A stretch of DNA of 64,000 nucleotides from Lysobacter antibioticus (GCF_001442535.1 NZ_CP013141.1:1550105-1614104), one strand, 5' to 3'. Counted from the first letter of the stretch, positions 19,946 to 32,113 are shown. Numbers and translations are program-made. Notes: generated from the letters alone by a model not told the origin.

Positions 19946-22900
19946 ATGCCCGGAACGGACACCGGAGCACATGTGGAAGCCTTATTACTCGTCGTCGGCC
20001 TGATCGCCGGCCTGATTCTCGCGCGTCTTTATCGACCGCAGGCGGCGGTCGTCGCTGCGGCGGCGGATGCGCCGCGGGCGGATGCGGAAAACGCACCGGC
20101 CGTCGAGCAAATCCAAAACGAAGCCGAAGCACCGATTGAATCGACTTCGGAAACGGCCGAAGCACCAGAGGATCGATTACTTCGGTTGGTCCGTTCCATC
20201 GATGCGCTCGACGAACGCATCCAGCGCCCGCAGGACCTGCTTGCCCTGCCCGAATTCCACCAGGGCGTCGATCTGGTCGCGAGCGAAGCCTTCAACGCCG
20301 CCGACCTGGTGCGCCAGCTCAGCGGCACCGGCTACGTGCTGCAATCGATGATCACCAAGGCCCTGCCGCGACGCAGCGACGTCGCGCTCGACCCGGTGTT
20401 CGAACACGTCGGCCAGTTCGGCGGCTATCCCCTGCACTTCCTGATCGAGTACCTGCGCACCCGTCCCGACGCCGGCGACGTGCCCAAGCTGCTGCGCCAT
20501 GCCCAGCCGTGGTGGTGGGACTTCGCCCCGGTGCGCCAGCAACTGCGCGACTACCTGCAATGGGCCGAACAATTCGGCGCGGCGCCGGCCGCGCCGGTGC
20601 TGGACGAACTCGAGGAACACGCGGCCACGCAGTTGCGCGACACCCTCAAGCGGTTCCAGTCGCCGCTGCTGGAACCGCTGATCGAGCAGGCCGAACACGC
20701 CACCAATGCGCGCCGCGAAAGCCGCGTGCTCGGCGCCTTCGGCCGGGTCAACGCCAGCGCCAAGGCGCAGACGCGCATCGTCCACGACGCCCTCGCCCGC
20801 CAGCTCGAACGCCTGCATGAGCTGCTATCGGGCGACGATGCCGCCTCGGTGCTGGTCTCCGGCGAACACGGCGTCGGCAAGACCGTGCTGATCGACCTGC
20901 TGGCCGAGCGTCTGCAAGCCGAGGGCTGGCTGGTGTTCGAGGCCTCCGCGGCCGAGATCCTGTCCGGCCAGAGCTACATCGGCGAACTCGAAGAGCGGGT
21001 GCGCGAGATGCTCGGCGTGCTCAACCGCAAGCGCGCGGTGTGGCGCGCGCCGGAATTCTTCGACCTGCTCGCCAAGGGCTCGCACTCGCGCGACCCGCGC
21101 GGCCTGCTCGACCTGGTGCTGCCCGCGATCGAGCGCGGCCAGTTGCGGGTGATCGGCGAGATCACCCCGCGCCAACTGGCGCAGTTGCTGATCGCGCGTC
21201 CGGTCATCAAGCACCACGTCGAAATCGTGCAACTGCTGCCGACCGAAACCGATGCGCTGGAAGCGATCGCCGCCGAGTGGGCGCGCTTGGAAGGCGAGCG
21301 CCTCGGCCGCCCGGTCGCCGACGCGCGCGCCCTGGCCGAAGGCGCGCGCATGGCCGCCCAGTATTTCCCGGAGCAGCAGGAACCCGGCCGTCTGCTGCGC
21401 CTGCTCAACGACGCGCTGCAGAGCGCGCTGGCGGAAACTTCGCCGGCGCTGCCGCTCGACCCCGAACGTCTGCTCGCGACCATCGCCCAGCGCAGCGGCT
21501 TGCCGCTCGACGTCATCGACGACCGCCAGAGCCTCGACCTCGACCGCCTGCGCGCCTTTTTCCGCCAGCGCGTGATCGGCCAGGACGAAGCCGTCGACGC
21601 CCTGCTCGATCGCATCGCCATGCTCAAGGCCGGCCTGATCGACAGCAGTCGGCCGATCGGCGTGTTCCTGTTCGCCGGCCCCACCGGCACCGGCAAGACC
21701 GAGCTGGCGAAGGCGCTCGGCGAGCTCTTGTTCGGCAGCGACGAACGCCTGCTGCGCCTGGACATGAGCGAGTTCCAGTCGGAGGACTCGGCCTGGCGCC
21801 TGACCGCCGACGAAGGCGGCCAGAGCGGCGTGCGTTCGCTGACCTCGCGCATCCGCGAGCAGCCGTTCTCGGTGGTGTTGCTGGACGAGTTCGAGAAGGC
21901 CCATCCGAAAGTCTGGGACCTGTTCCTGCAGGTGTTCGACGATGCGCGCCTGAGCGACCGCAGCGGTCACACCGCCGATTTCCGCCACAGCATCATCATC
22001 CTGACCAGCAACGTCGGCTCGACCATCTCGCGCAGCGCCGGCCCGGGTTTCACCTCGGCGCGCGGCGGCTATTCGCGCGACGCGGTCGAGAAGGCGCTGT
22101 TCGAGACCTTCCGCCGCGAGTTCCTCAACCGCCTCGATCGGATCGTGCTGTTCAATCCGCTCGACCGCAGCCTGATGCGCGAGATCCTGCACAAGGAACT
22201 CAAGCGCGTGCTGACCCGGCGCGGCCTGCGCAACCGCGACTGGGCGGTGGAATGGGAGCCCTCGGCGATCGAGTTCCTGCTCGACCGCGGCTTCACCCCA
22301 GACCTCGGCGCGCGGCCGCTGCGCCGCGCGATCGAGCATTACCTGTTGGCGCCGCTGGCGCGCAGCATCGTCGAGCACCGCGCGCCGCAGGGCGACCAAT
22401 TTCTGTTCGTGCGCAGCGCCGGCGACCAGCTCGAGGTGCAGTTCATCGATCCCGACGCGTCGCGGCGCAACGACGGCGCCGCGGCCGAAGTCGTCGCGCC
22501 CGCCGACGCCGGCGATCTGCGCGACCTGGTGCATGCGCCATCGGCGGCGGCTGCGGCGGTGGCGCGGCTCGATGCGCGGCTGCAACAGCTCGACCAGACC
22601 GTGAGCGCGCAGGATTGGGTCTCGGCGCGCGAAGCCGATTACGCACGCATGGCCGAGGCCGATTTCTGGAACGCGGGCGACCGCCATCCGGTGCTCGACC
22701 GCATCGAGCGCCGCGACCGCATCGAGAGCGCGCTGGATACCGCCCAGCGCATGCGCCAGCGGCTGCGCGAGGACGGCGGCAACGACGAATTCGCCGGCCG
22801 CATCGCCCAGTTGCTGTTCCTGCTCGGCCTGGCGGTCGACGCCGTGCGCGAACAACGCCCGCAGGACGCCTTGATCGAAATCGATACCGACGAGGCCGCG

Positions 22901-23323
22901 CACCTGCGCCACGGCCCCGACCTGCGCCTGTGGTGGCAGCGTCTGCTGGCGATGTATCTGGCCTGGGCCCAGCGTCGCAACATGCGCGTCGAAGTGCTGC
23001 GCCAGGACGCCGAGCGCTGCAAGGCCTGGCTGGCGGTGAGCGGCTTCGGCGCCTTCGACCTGCTGCAGGCCGAGTCCGGCCTGCACGTGCTCGAAGACCA
23101 GGAAGACGGCGTCACCCGCCGGGTTTCGCTGTCGGTGCAGGTCGCGCCGGACTTGCCGGGACGCGCGCGCGTCGCCCAGGCCGCGGCCGAAGGCGAGCGG
23201 CGCATCAGCCGGCGTTACCGCGAGTCGCCCTCGCCGCTGGTCCGCGACGGCGTGCGCGGCTGGCGCAGCGGCCGCCTCGACCGCGTGCTCGGCGGCGAGT
23301 TCGACGTGATGCAGGGCGGCTGA
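19946..23323 (+). CDS. Membrane-anchored ClpB-like double AAA+ ATPase with C-terminal release-factor-like region
   Basis: 1125 residues. A transmembrane helix (about 10-28) and an acidic linker lead to a helical region (75-290). AAA-1 has Walker A SGEHGVGKT (305-313) and a pore tyrosine in GQSYIGELEERV, but the Walker B position reads KRAVWRAPEFF, without the D-E pair. AAA-2 has Walker A GPTGTGKT (578-585), Walker B VVLLDEFEKAH (643-653), sensor 1 LTSNVG, arginine finger in REFLNRLDRIV and sensor 2 GARPLRRAIE. The ClpB GYVG pore loop of AAA-2 is missing. Residues about 890-1125 resemble RF2: DFWNAGDRHPVLDRI, a PCRF-like core (WWQRLLAMYLAWAQRRNMRVEVL, ESGLHVLE...RRVSLSVQVAP) and an RF2-like tail (YRESPSPLVRDGVRGW), but the GGQ domain is absent. 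Function unknown. Confidence 0.85.
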   Translation: MPGTDTGAHVEALLLVVGLIAGLILARLYRPQAAVVAAAADAPRADAENAPAVEQIQNEAEAPIESTSETAEAPEDRLLRLVRSIDALDERIQRPQDLLALPEFHQGVDLVASEAFNAADLVRQLSGTGYVLQSMITKALPRRSDVALDPVFEHVGQFGGYPLHFLIEYLRTRPDAGDVPKLLRHAQPWWWDFAPVRQQLRDYLQWAEQFGAAPAAPVLDELEEHAATQLRDTLKRFQSPLLEPLIEQAEHATNARRESRVLGAFGRVNASAKAQTRIVHDALARQLERLHELLSGDDAASVLVSGEHGVGKTVLIDLLAERLQAEGWLVFEASAAEILSGQSYIGELEERVREMLGVLNRKRAVWRAPEFFDLLAKGSHSRDPRGLLDLVLPAIERGQLRVIGEITPRQLAQLLIARPVIKHHVEIVQLLPTETDALEAIAAEWARLEGERLGRPVADARALAEGARMAAQYFPEQQEPGRLLRLLNDALQSALAETSPALPLDPERLLATIAQRSGLPLDVIDDRQSLDLDRLRAFFRQRVIGQDEAVDALLDRIAMLKAGLIDSSRPIGVFLFAGPTGTGKTELAKALGELLFGSDERLLRLDMSEFQSEDSAWRLTADEGGQSGVRSLTSRIREQPFSVVLLDEFEKAHPKVWDLFLQVFDDARLSDRSGHTADFRHSIIILTSNVGSTISRSAGPGFTSARGGYSRDAVEKALFETFRREFLNRLDRIVLFNPLDRSLMREILHKELKRVLTRRGLRNRDWAVEWEPSAIEFLLDRGFTPDLGARPLRRAIEHYLLAPLARSIVEHRAPQGDQFLFVRSAGDQLEVQFIDPDASRRNDGAAAEVVAPADAGDLRDLVHAPSAAAAAVARLDARLQQLDQTVSAQDWVSAREADYARMAEADFWNAGDRHPVLDRIERRDRIESALDTAQRMRQRLREDGGNDEFAGRIAQLLFLLGLAVDAVREQRPQDALIEIDTDEAAHLRHGPDLRLWWQRLLAMYLAWAQRRNMRVEVLRQDAERCKAWLAVSGFGAFDLLQAESGLHVLEDQEDGVTRRVSLSVQVAPDLPGRARVAQAAAEGERRISRRYRESPSPLVRDGVRGWRSGRLDRVLGGEFDVMQGG

Positions 23324-26026
<2,703 letters not shown>

Positions 26027-26050
26027 GCCTGACCAGCTCGGCTTCGACGC

Positions 26051-26085
26051 GAACGGGCCGGCCGGTTGGCCGGCCCGTTCTGTTT
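26051..26085 (+). terminator. Terminator after katG
   Basis: A perfect 12-bp stem aacgggccggcc / ggccggcccgtt with GGTT loop, followed by ctgttt, 25 bases past the katG stop. Confidence 0.8.
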
Positions 26086-26282
26086 CCGAGCCGGCAGTTG
26101 CGCGAGTCGGCACCTTGCGGTCCGAGCGACGGATCGCCATGGATTGCATGGATCGTCGTTTATTGCCCTTGTATCGCCCGCTTATCGGCGGGCAAGTGTG
26201 CTATCGAAAAAAACCCGCGAATCTCACCCCAAGCTCACCGGCCGGCGCTAGCATCTGGGTTCCTTGCAATGGACCGACCCCG

Positions 26283-26912
26283 ATGAGCGCTTCGCTGACC
26301 GACGACCTTCTCAACCAACTCCAGGGCCAGCCGCTGGCGCAACTGGGCAGCCAACTCGGGCTATCGCAACCGCAGACGCAGAATGCCGTGAGCGCCGCCC
26401 TGCCCCTGCTGCTCGGCGCGCTCGGCCGCAACGCCAGCCAGCCGCAGGGCGCCGAGGCGTTGTTCGGCGCACTGCAACGCGACCATGCCGGCGCCGGCAG
26501 CGGTCTCGACATCGGCAGCGTGCTCGGTACTGTGCTCGGCGGCGGCGCAAGCCGGCAGACCGACGGCGCCGGCATCCTCGGCCACATCTTCGGCGGCCGC
26601 CAGGAAACCGCGGCGGAAGGTCTCGGCCAGGCCACCGGTCTCGGCGGCAGCCAGGCCAATACGCTGTTGAAGGTGCTGGCGCCGATCGTGCTGTCTTACC
26701 TCGCCCAACGCATGATGTCGGGCGGTAACCAGGCGGCATCGCCGCAAGCGCTCGGCCAGGTCCTCGGCCAGGAAGAACAGCGCATTTCCCAGCAGGGCGG
26801 CCTCGGCGGCGGCCTGCTCGGCGCGGTGCTCGACCAGGACGGCGACGGCCAGTTGGGCCTGGGCGATCTGCTCAAGATCGGCGGCGGCCTGCTCGGCGGC
26901 GGCCAGCGCTGA
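26283..26912 (+). CDS. DUF937 (YidB-like) protein
   Basis: 209 residues, Gly/Gln/Leu-rich. It starts MSASLTDDLLNQLQGQPLAQLGSQLGLSQPQTQNAV, with the DUF937 pattern of a helical bundle and glycine-rich loops (ALPLLLGALGRNA, GLGGSQANTLLKVLAPIVLSYLAQRM) and a terminal DQDGDGQLGLGDLLKIGGGLLGG. The DxDxDG element resembles a dockerin/EF-hand calcium loop. Function of the family is not established. It is preceded by the katG terminator and followed by its own, so it is a single-gene unit. Confidence 0.8.
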   Translation: MSASLTDDLLNQLQGQPLAQLGSQLGLSQPQTQNAVSAALPLLLGALGRNASQPQGAEALFGALQRDHAGAGSGLDIGSVLGTVLGGGASRQTDGAGILGHIFGGRQETAAEGLGQATGLGGSQANTLLKVLAPIVLSYLAQRMMSGGNQAASPQALGQVLGQEEQRISQQGGLGGGLLGAVLDQDGDGQLGLGDLLKIGGGLLGGGQR

Positions 26913-26941
26913 ATCCAGGCGGGTTTTCCCGATGTAACGAC

Positions 26942-26975
26942 GACGGCTGCGCCCAGGCGCAGCCGTTTTCGTTTT
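26942..26975 (+). terminator. Terminator after the DUF937 gene
   Basis: Stem cggctgcgc / gcgcagccg followed by ttttcgttttcg, about 30 bases after the stop. Confidence 0.8.
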
Positions 26976-27020
26976 CGCCGCCATCGATTCGCTGCTGTCG
27001 ACCGGCGACGCGCGCGCGAC

Positions 27021-27440
27021 TCACAACGCGTCGATATCGCCCAGGGCTTTGATCAACCGCCGCGCGCGCTTGTCGGGCTTGGTCTCCGGCGCGCGATAGC
27101 CGTTGCGTTCGGCCACGCGCATCGCCCGGGCCTGCTCGCGTGCGAGACGCGAGGCCTCGGTTTCCGCGTACAAGCTCTGGGCGACGCTCGCCGGCCCGCG
27201 CGTATCGCTGAGCCCGAGCACCGCGATCTCGAATATTTCCTCGCCGCGCGCTATGCGCAGCGCGTCGCCGACACGCAAGGCGCGCGAGGCCTTGCCGCGC
27301 TGACCGCCGATCTCGACCTTGCCGGTCTCGACCGCCTGCCGCGCCAGGCTGCGGGTCTTGAAGAAACGCGCCGCCCACAGCCACAGATCCAGACGGACCG
27401 AGGCCTGCGGCGGCGGCGAAGGAATCTCTTGCTTGCTCAT
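27021..27440 (-). CDS. hslR: Heat shock protein 15 (HslR), S4-domain RNA-binding protein
   Basis: 139 residues from MSKQEIPSPPP at 27440 (an earlier in-frame ATG at 27530 adds an unrelated stretch). The S4 fold is clear at about 14-75: VRLDLWLWAARFFKTRSLARQAVETGKVEIGGQRGKASRALRVGD, and the basic C-terminal tail ends KPDKRARRLIKAL. In E. coli, Hsp15 binds aborted 50S subunits carrying peptidyl-tRNA and helps rescue them. Stand-alone gene between convergent and divergent neighbours. Confidence 0.9.
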   Translation of the reverse strand: MSKQEIPSPPPQASVRLDLWLWAARFFKTRSLARQAVETGKVEIGGQRGKASRALRVGDALRIARGEEIFEIAVLGLSDTRGPASVAQSLYAETEASRLAREQARAMRVAERNGYRAPETKPDKRARRLIKALGDIDAL

Positions 27441-27580
27441 CGGCGCGAAAGATACCACTGCCGTCCTACACGGCAACTGAGGGCCGCGGGCCGACGTTCC
27501 CGCACCCGCCGACTCGGGCATGGCGACCACCCGCTGACCGATCAGCCGGCATACTGCCCCGACTCCGCACGGATTCCGTC

Positions 27581-29120
27581 ATGGCCCCCAGCCCCTCACG
27601 CGGCAGCCATCTGCTGACCGAAGGTCCGATCGGACGCACGATGATCGGCTTCGCCTTGCCGATCATGGCCGGCAATGCCGCGCAGTCGCTCAACGGTTCG
27701 ATCAACTCGATCTGGGTCGGCCGCTATCTCGGCGAAGCCGCGCTCACCGCGACCGCGAACGCCAACAACATCATGTTCTTCCTGATCGGTTCGATCTTCG
27801 GCATCGGCATGGCCGCGACGATCCTGATCGGCCAGGCGATCGGCGCCAAGGACACGGCGCGCGCGCGCCGGGTCATGGGCACCAGCGCGACCTTCTTCAT
27901 CGGCTTGTCGGCGCTGATCGCCGCGGCCGGTTGGTTCATGGCCGATCCGGTGTTGCGCGCGATGGGCACGCCCGCGGCGGCACTGCCGTTGGCCGAGGAC
28001 TACCTGCGGGTGATCTTCCTGTCGATGCCGTTCCTGTACGCCTTCGCCTTCATCTCCGCGGCCCTGCGCGGCGCCGGCGATTCGCGCACGCCGTTCCGCT
28101 TCCTGTTGATGGCGGTGGTGCTCGACATCGCCTTCAACCCCTTGCTGATCTTCGGCTGGGGGCCGATCCCCGCGCTCGGCATCGCCGGCTCGGCGGCCTC
28201 GACTTTCTTCGCCCAGGGCCTGGGCCTGACGGCGATGCTGCTGTACTTGCGGCGCAAGCGCCACGTGCTCTGGCTCGGACGCCAGGACGCGCACCTGCTC
28301 AAGATCGACCCGACCGTGCTGCGCGCGCTGATCGTCAAGGGCGTGCCGATGGGTCTGCAGATGGTGCTGATCTCGTTGGCGATGATCGCGATGATCAGCC
28401 TGGTCAACGCCCACGGCACCGGCACCGCCGCCGGCTACGGCGCCGCGCTGCAGTTGTGGACCTATGTGCAGATGCCGGCGATGGCGATCGGCGTGTTCGT
28501 CGATCGCCGCGCAAAGCGTCGGCGCCGGGCGCTGGGACCGGGTCGACGCGACCGCGCGCACCGGCACCGGTTTCAATTTCCTCATGACCGGCGCATTGAT
28601 CGTGCCGCTGATTCTGTTCGACCGTTACACCCTGGCGCTGTTCCTGCCGGAAGGCAGCGCATCGTTCGAGATCGCGCGCCATCTCAACCACATCGCGATC
28701 TGGTCGTTCCTGTTCTTCGGCGTGACCTTCGTGATTTCCGGCGTGGTCCGCGCGACCGGCGCGGTGGTGCCGCCGCTGTTGATCCTCGGTTTCGCGCTGT
28801 GGGGCATCCGCGTGCCGTTCGCGACCTTGCTGCAACCGGTGATCGGCACCGATGCGCTGTGGTGGAGTTTTCCGGTCAGCGCGCTGTGCTCGATGCTGAT
28901 GTCGATGGCCTACTACCGCTGGGGCGGCTGGCGACGTTCGCGGATGATGGCCGCGCCCGAACGCGTCGTCGCGCCGATCGCCACCCGGACCATCGCCACG
29001 CCGGCCGAAATCGCCGCGCCGCCGCCGGCGCCGGTGGCCGATGCCAGCCCAGAAGAGAGCGACGAGATCGTGGCGATGGCCGATGCCGGGACGGACTTGC
29101 CCGAGCGCCCTGCGCGCTGA
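27581..29120 (+). pseudogene. MATE-family multidrug exporter, single-base frameshift
   Basis: Na+- or H+-coupled drug exporter of the inner membrane. The frame from ATG 27581 encodes MATE sequence with many membrane helices up to MPAMAIGV (about residue 307), then turns into arginine-rich nonsense. The +1 frame picks up immediately with IAAQSVGAGRWDRVDATARTG and continues as MATE to 29120. Removing one T from the pair at 28496-28497 joins them as GVSSIAAQSVGAG, the normal family sequence. Intact length would be about 512 residues, with an unusual proline/alanine-rich acidic C-terminal tail after residue 470. A real mutation or a sequencing error: the sequence cannot say. Confidence 0.85.
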
Positions 29121-29135
29121 TGCCGAAATCGCTCT

Positions 29136-29224
29136 TGCAGGAGCGGCGTGAGCCGCGACTGCGACCTCTCAAGCTCGCACCGATACCGGCGATAGCCCCT
29201 TGGGTAGGAGCGGCGCGAGCCGTG
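29136..29224. repeat. Two REP palindromes
   Basis: gcaggagcggcgtgagccgc (29137-) and gtaggagcggcgcgagccgt (29203-) in the same orientation, 66 bases apart, just after the MATE gene. Same family as the arrays at 2366 and 11446. The remaining bases to 29402 show no gene. Confidence 0.7.
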
Positions 29225-29402
29225 AACACGCTGCGACGTACCGGTCACGCCAGATCGAACGAGCGACAACGCGAATACGCCTTCGCAGCCTTGCCCGGCT
29301 CGATGTCTGTTCTGCGGCGTGCAAGTCAGGCTGATTGCGGCATGCAGACGCTCGAAGATTCGTACTTCGCCATGCCGTCGTCGCCGGTTGGCGCAGGTCT
29401 AG

Positions 29403-29768
29403 TCAGATGTCCTGCAGCGGCAGCGTGAACACCCCGGCCTCGCCCTTGTCGAAAGCCTCGCGCCAGATGCGGTAGCCCTCCAGGTCGCTCTCGCGTACCG
29501 GAAGATGGCCGATCACCCGCGGCTCGACCTCGGCCACGCGCGTGCCGACGATGGGGAAATGGCCGAGCAGACGCAGGCTCTTGAGTTCGGCGACCTCCTC
29601 GACGTGCTCGCGCAGCACTTCTTCGGCGGTGTGCGTGTCGAACTTTCGCAGCGACAGGGCGTCGCGGCCGTCGGGCAAGGCATCGATCCGCTGCACCCAG
29701 AAGAATCCCCAGGCCCCGTCGCTGCGCAGATAGGTGCAGATATCGCCTTCGGACAAACCGGGATTCAC
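29403..29768 (-). CDS. Conserved-looking hypothetical protein
   Basis: 121 residues. Start chosen at GTG 29768 (VNPGLSEGDICTYLRSDGAWGFFWVQRIDAL) because AGGAGA lies seven bases upstream and the open frame beyond is arginine-rich without a ribosome-binding site. Predicted soluble, mixed alpha/beta, with the segment VEPRVIGHLPVRESDLEGYRIWREAFDKGEAGVF. No signal peptide. I do not recognise the family. It lies downstream of rplS on the same strand but beyond the rplS terminator. Confidence 0.7.
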   Translation of the reverse strand: MNPGLSEGDICTYLRSDGAWGFFWVQRIDALPDGRDALSLRKFDTHTAEEVLREHVEEVAELKSLRLLGHFPIVGTRVAEVEPRVIGHLPVRESDLEGYRIWREAFDKGEAGVFTLPLQDI

Positions 29769-29993
29769 GTTGCGCTCTCCTGCCGCGGGGGCGGCACCGT
29801 GCGGACGGCGCCGCGTCGGGAATCTAGCGCGAACCGGCCCCGGCGTATATTCCCGCGGCGGCCGAAAAGCGGGGCCGTTGCGGCCAATGGCGGAGCCATG
29901 TGCGTCCGCTGCGCCAGCAGCGCGGCGGCGAGGTCGAAGGCCCACGCGAACCGGCTCGTTGCAACCGCCGATGGTTCGCTCCGGGCTGATCGC

Positions 29994-30028
29994 CGGAAAC
30001 GAAAACGGCCGCCTTGCGGCGGCCGTTC
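29994..30028 (-). terminator. Terminator of the rpsP-rimM-trmD-rplS operon
   Basis: Stem acggccgcc / ggcggccgt; on the minus strand it is followed by TTTTCGTTT. It lies about 35 bases beyond the rplS stop. Confidence 0.8.
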
Positions 30029-30060
30029 GATGCGCTGCGCGGTGAGGCGCGGCGACGGGA

Positions 30061-30468
30061 TTACTCGGCTGCGGCAGCCGCGGCAGCGCTCTTGGCGCGC
30101 GCGTAGGCAGCGAGGTCTTCCTTGATGCGGGCCTTCTTGCCTTCCAGGCCGCGCAGGTAGTACAGCTTGCCGGCGCGAACCTTACCGCGGCGCTTGACGT
30201 CGACCGAGTCGATGATCGCGCTGTGGGTCTGGAAGACGCGCTCGACGCCGAAGCCGTGCGAAATCTTGCGGACGGTGAACGAGGAGTTCAGGCCGCCGTT
30301 CTTCTTGGCGATGACCACGCCTTCATAGGCCTGGACGCGCTCGCGGTTGCCTTCCTTGACCTTGACGTTGACCACGACGGTGTCGCCGGGGCTGAAGTCG
30401 GGCAGCTTGCGCTGGATCTGTTCGGCTTCGAAGTTCTGCAGCAGGGTGTGGATAGAGGGCTTGTTCAT
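30061..30468 (-). CDS. rplS: 50S ribosomal protein L19
   Basis: 135 residues from [33 protein letters not shown]. The L19 signature [22 protein letters not shown] is intact; an alanine-rich tail ends the protein ([10 protein letters not shown]). L19 sits at the 30S/50S interface. It is the last gene of the rpsP-rimM-trmD-rplS operon, 136 bases after trmD. A further upstream in-frame ATG (30537) adds sequence unlike L19. Confidence 0.97.
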   Translation of the reverse strand: MNKPSIHTLLQNFEAEQIQRKLPDFSPGDTVVVNVKVKEGNRERVQAYEGVVIAKKNGGLNSSFTVRKISHGFGVERVFQTHSAIIDSVDVKRRGKVRAGKLYYLRGLEGKKARIKEDLAAYARAKSAAAAAAAE

Positions 30469-30604
30469 GGGTGCGGCCTGTTGGATTAGTTGTTGCGCGA
30501 GTGCACGTGGACCCGCGTCATGGCATCGGTACAGCAAATGGGTACGGCTAAGCGGCTAATTATAGCGGCATTTTTTACCGGGTTGCCAGCTTGGGCTGCC
30601 CGTC

Positions 30605-31441
30605 TCAGGACGGCCGGCCCGGGCCGGGGCCCTCGGCCGGGCCCTGATCGGCGCTGGAAACGCTTCCAGCCCCGCCCTCGCCCGGCTCTGCGGCGGCCTC
30701 GGCGGCCGCCAGCTCGGCCCGATAGGCCTCCAGCAGCTTGCGGTCGGCCTTGGACAGGCCCGCCTCGTCGAGCAGGTCGGGCCGGCGCTGCCAGGTCCGG
30801 CCCAGCGACTGCTGGCGGCGCCAGCGCGCGATATGGGCGTGGTTGCCCGACATCAGCACCGCCGGCACGCCGCCGAGCTCGTGTTCGACCGGGCGGGTGT
30901 AATGCGGGCAGTCGAGCAAACCGTCCTCGAAGCTGTCCTGGACCGCCGACTCGGCATCGTTGAGGGCGCCCTCCTGGAGCCGGGCGACCGCGTCGACGAT
31001 CACCGCCGCGGCGAGTTCGCCGCCGGACAGGACGTAGTCGCCGATTGAGACCTCCTCGTCGACCTCGGCCTGGATCAGGCGCTCGTCGACGCCTTCGTAG
31101 CGGCCGCACAGCAAGATCAGGCGCTCGTGGGCGGCCAGTTCGCGGACCTTGGCCTGGCCCAGGCGCACGCCCTGCGGGCTCATATAGACCACCCGCGCAG
31201 GGGCCGGGTCGGCCGCGCGCGCGGCGCGGATCGCCGCACGCAGCGGTTCGATCAACATCACCATGCCGGGACCGCCGCCGAACGGACGCTCGTCGACGCG
31301 GCGGTAGTTGCCCTCGGCGTAGTCGCGCGGATTCCAGCCGTGCAGCGACAGCAGCCCGCGCTCGCCGGCGCGGCCGACCACGCCGAACGCGGCGCACTGG
31401 GCGACGAATTCGGGGAACAGGCTGATGACGTCGATACGCAT
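30605..31441 (-). CDS. trmD: tRNA (guanine-N1)-methyltransferase TrmD
   Basis: Methylates G37 of tRNAs next to the anticodon, preventing +1 frameshifting. 278 residues starting [18 protein letters not shown] trefoil-knot motifs: [28 protein letters not shown] and [20 protein letters not shown]; the C-terminal domain includes the catalytic Asp region (PHYTRP...[17 protein letters not shown]). The final 30 residues are an acidic, Gly/Pro-rich tail beyond the usual family end. Confidence 0.97.
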   Translation of the reverse strand: MRIDVISLFPEFVAQCAAFGVVGRAGERGLLSLHGWNPRDYAEGNYRRVDERPFGGGPGMVMLIEPLRAAIRAARAADPAPARVVYMSPQGVRLGQAKVRELAAHERLILLCGRYEGVDERLIQAEVDEEVSIGDYVLSGGELAAAVIVDAVARLQEGALNDAESAVQDSFEDGLLDCPHYTRPVEHELGGVPAVLMSGNHAHIARWRRQQSLGRTWQRRPDLLDEAGLSKADRKLLEAYRAELAAAEAAAEPGEGGAGSVSSADQGPAEGPGPGRPS

Positions 31442-31553
31442 GGGAGCGAGGAACGAGTGCTCAGTAAAGAAAAACGAGTGACGATGCGGGAACTGCCGGA
31501 ACGCCGCGAGAGAGACGGGAACGCGCTCGTTCCTCGTTCCTCTTCGCTCGTTC
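31442..31553. repeat. Purine/pyrimidine-biased intergenic element in the trmD operon
   Basis: The spacer between rimM and trmD contains gagcgaggaacgagtg near 31444 and inverse-type repeats cgctcgttcctcgttcct and tcgctcgttctt near 31528-31557, with gaacgagtg/aaacgagtg in between. It can fold back on itself. A comparable aggagtgagc-rich spacer is at 61015-61088. Confidence 0.45.
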
Positions 31554-32069
31554 TTAGAACTCCGGATCCCAGTCGACCGTAACCAGATTGGCCTCGAAAT
31601 CGACCGAAACCACGTACTGCGGCAGCACGAACGGAATCATGCGCTCGCGGGTGTCGTCGCGGGCGACCAGCACGTCGTTGGCGCCGGTGGAAAACAGGTG
31701 CGAGACCGTGCCGAGCGAAACGCCCTCGGTGGTGACCACGCGCAGGCCTTCCAGGTCGACCCAGTAATATTCGCCGGCCTTGGGCGGCGGCAGCGCCGAA
31801 CGCGGCACGTAGATCTCGGTGCCGTGCATGGCCTCGACCGTGTCGCGGTCGGTGACCTCGGGGAAATTGGCGATCAGGTACTTGCCGCTTTCGCGACCGC
31901 GCACGCCCGAAAGCTCGCGCTCGCGGCCCTGCGGGTCGCGCACGATCCAGGGCTGGTAGCGGAAGATCGCAACGCGCGGCTCGGTCCAGGACTCGAGCTT
32001 GGCTTCGCCGCGAAGACCGAAAGCGCCAAGCACCCTGCCCAGCAGGATGCGGCGCGTAGAATCTGTCAT
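31554..32069 (-). CDS. rimM: 16S rRNA processing protein RimM
   Basis: Assembly factor for the 30S head; binds S19. 171 residues from [27 protein letters not shown], which is the RimM N-terminal motif, and the PRC-barrel half with [22 protein letters not shown] and [24 protein letters not shown]. The start at 32069 follows rpsP by 44 bases; longer open frame upstream is the shadow of rpsP. Confidence 0.96.
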   Translation of the reverse strand: MTDSTRRILLGRVLGAFGLRGEAKLESWTEPRVAIFRYQPWIVRDPQGRERELSGVRGRESGKYLIANFPEVTDRDTVEAMHGTEIYVPRSALPPPKAGEYYWVDLEGLRVVTTEGVSLGTVSHLFSTGANDVLVARDDTRERMIPFVLPQYVVSVDFEANLVTVDWDPEF

Positions 32070-32113
32070 CGGTGCGGTAATCGGGCCGCGCGCCAAACGC
32101 GCGGCCCGCCGGC

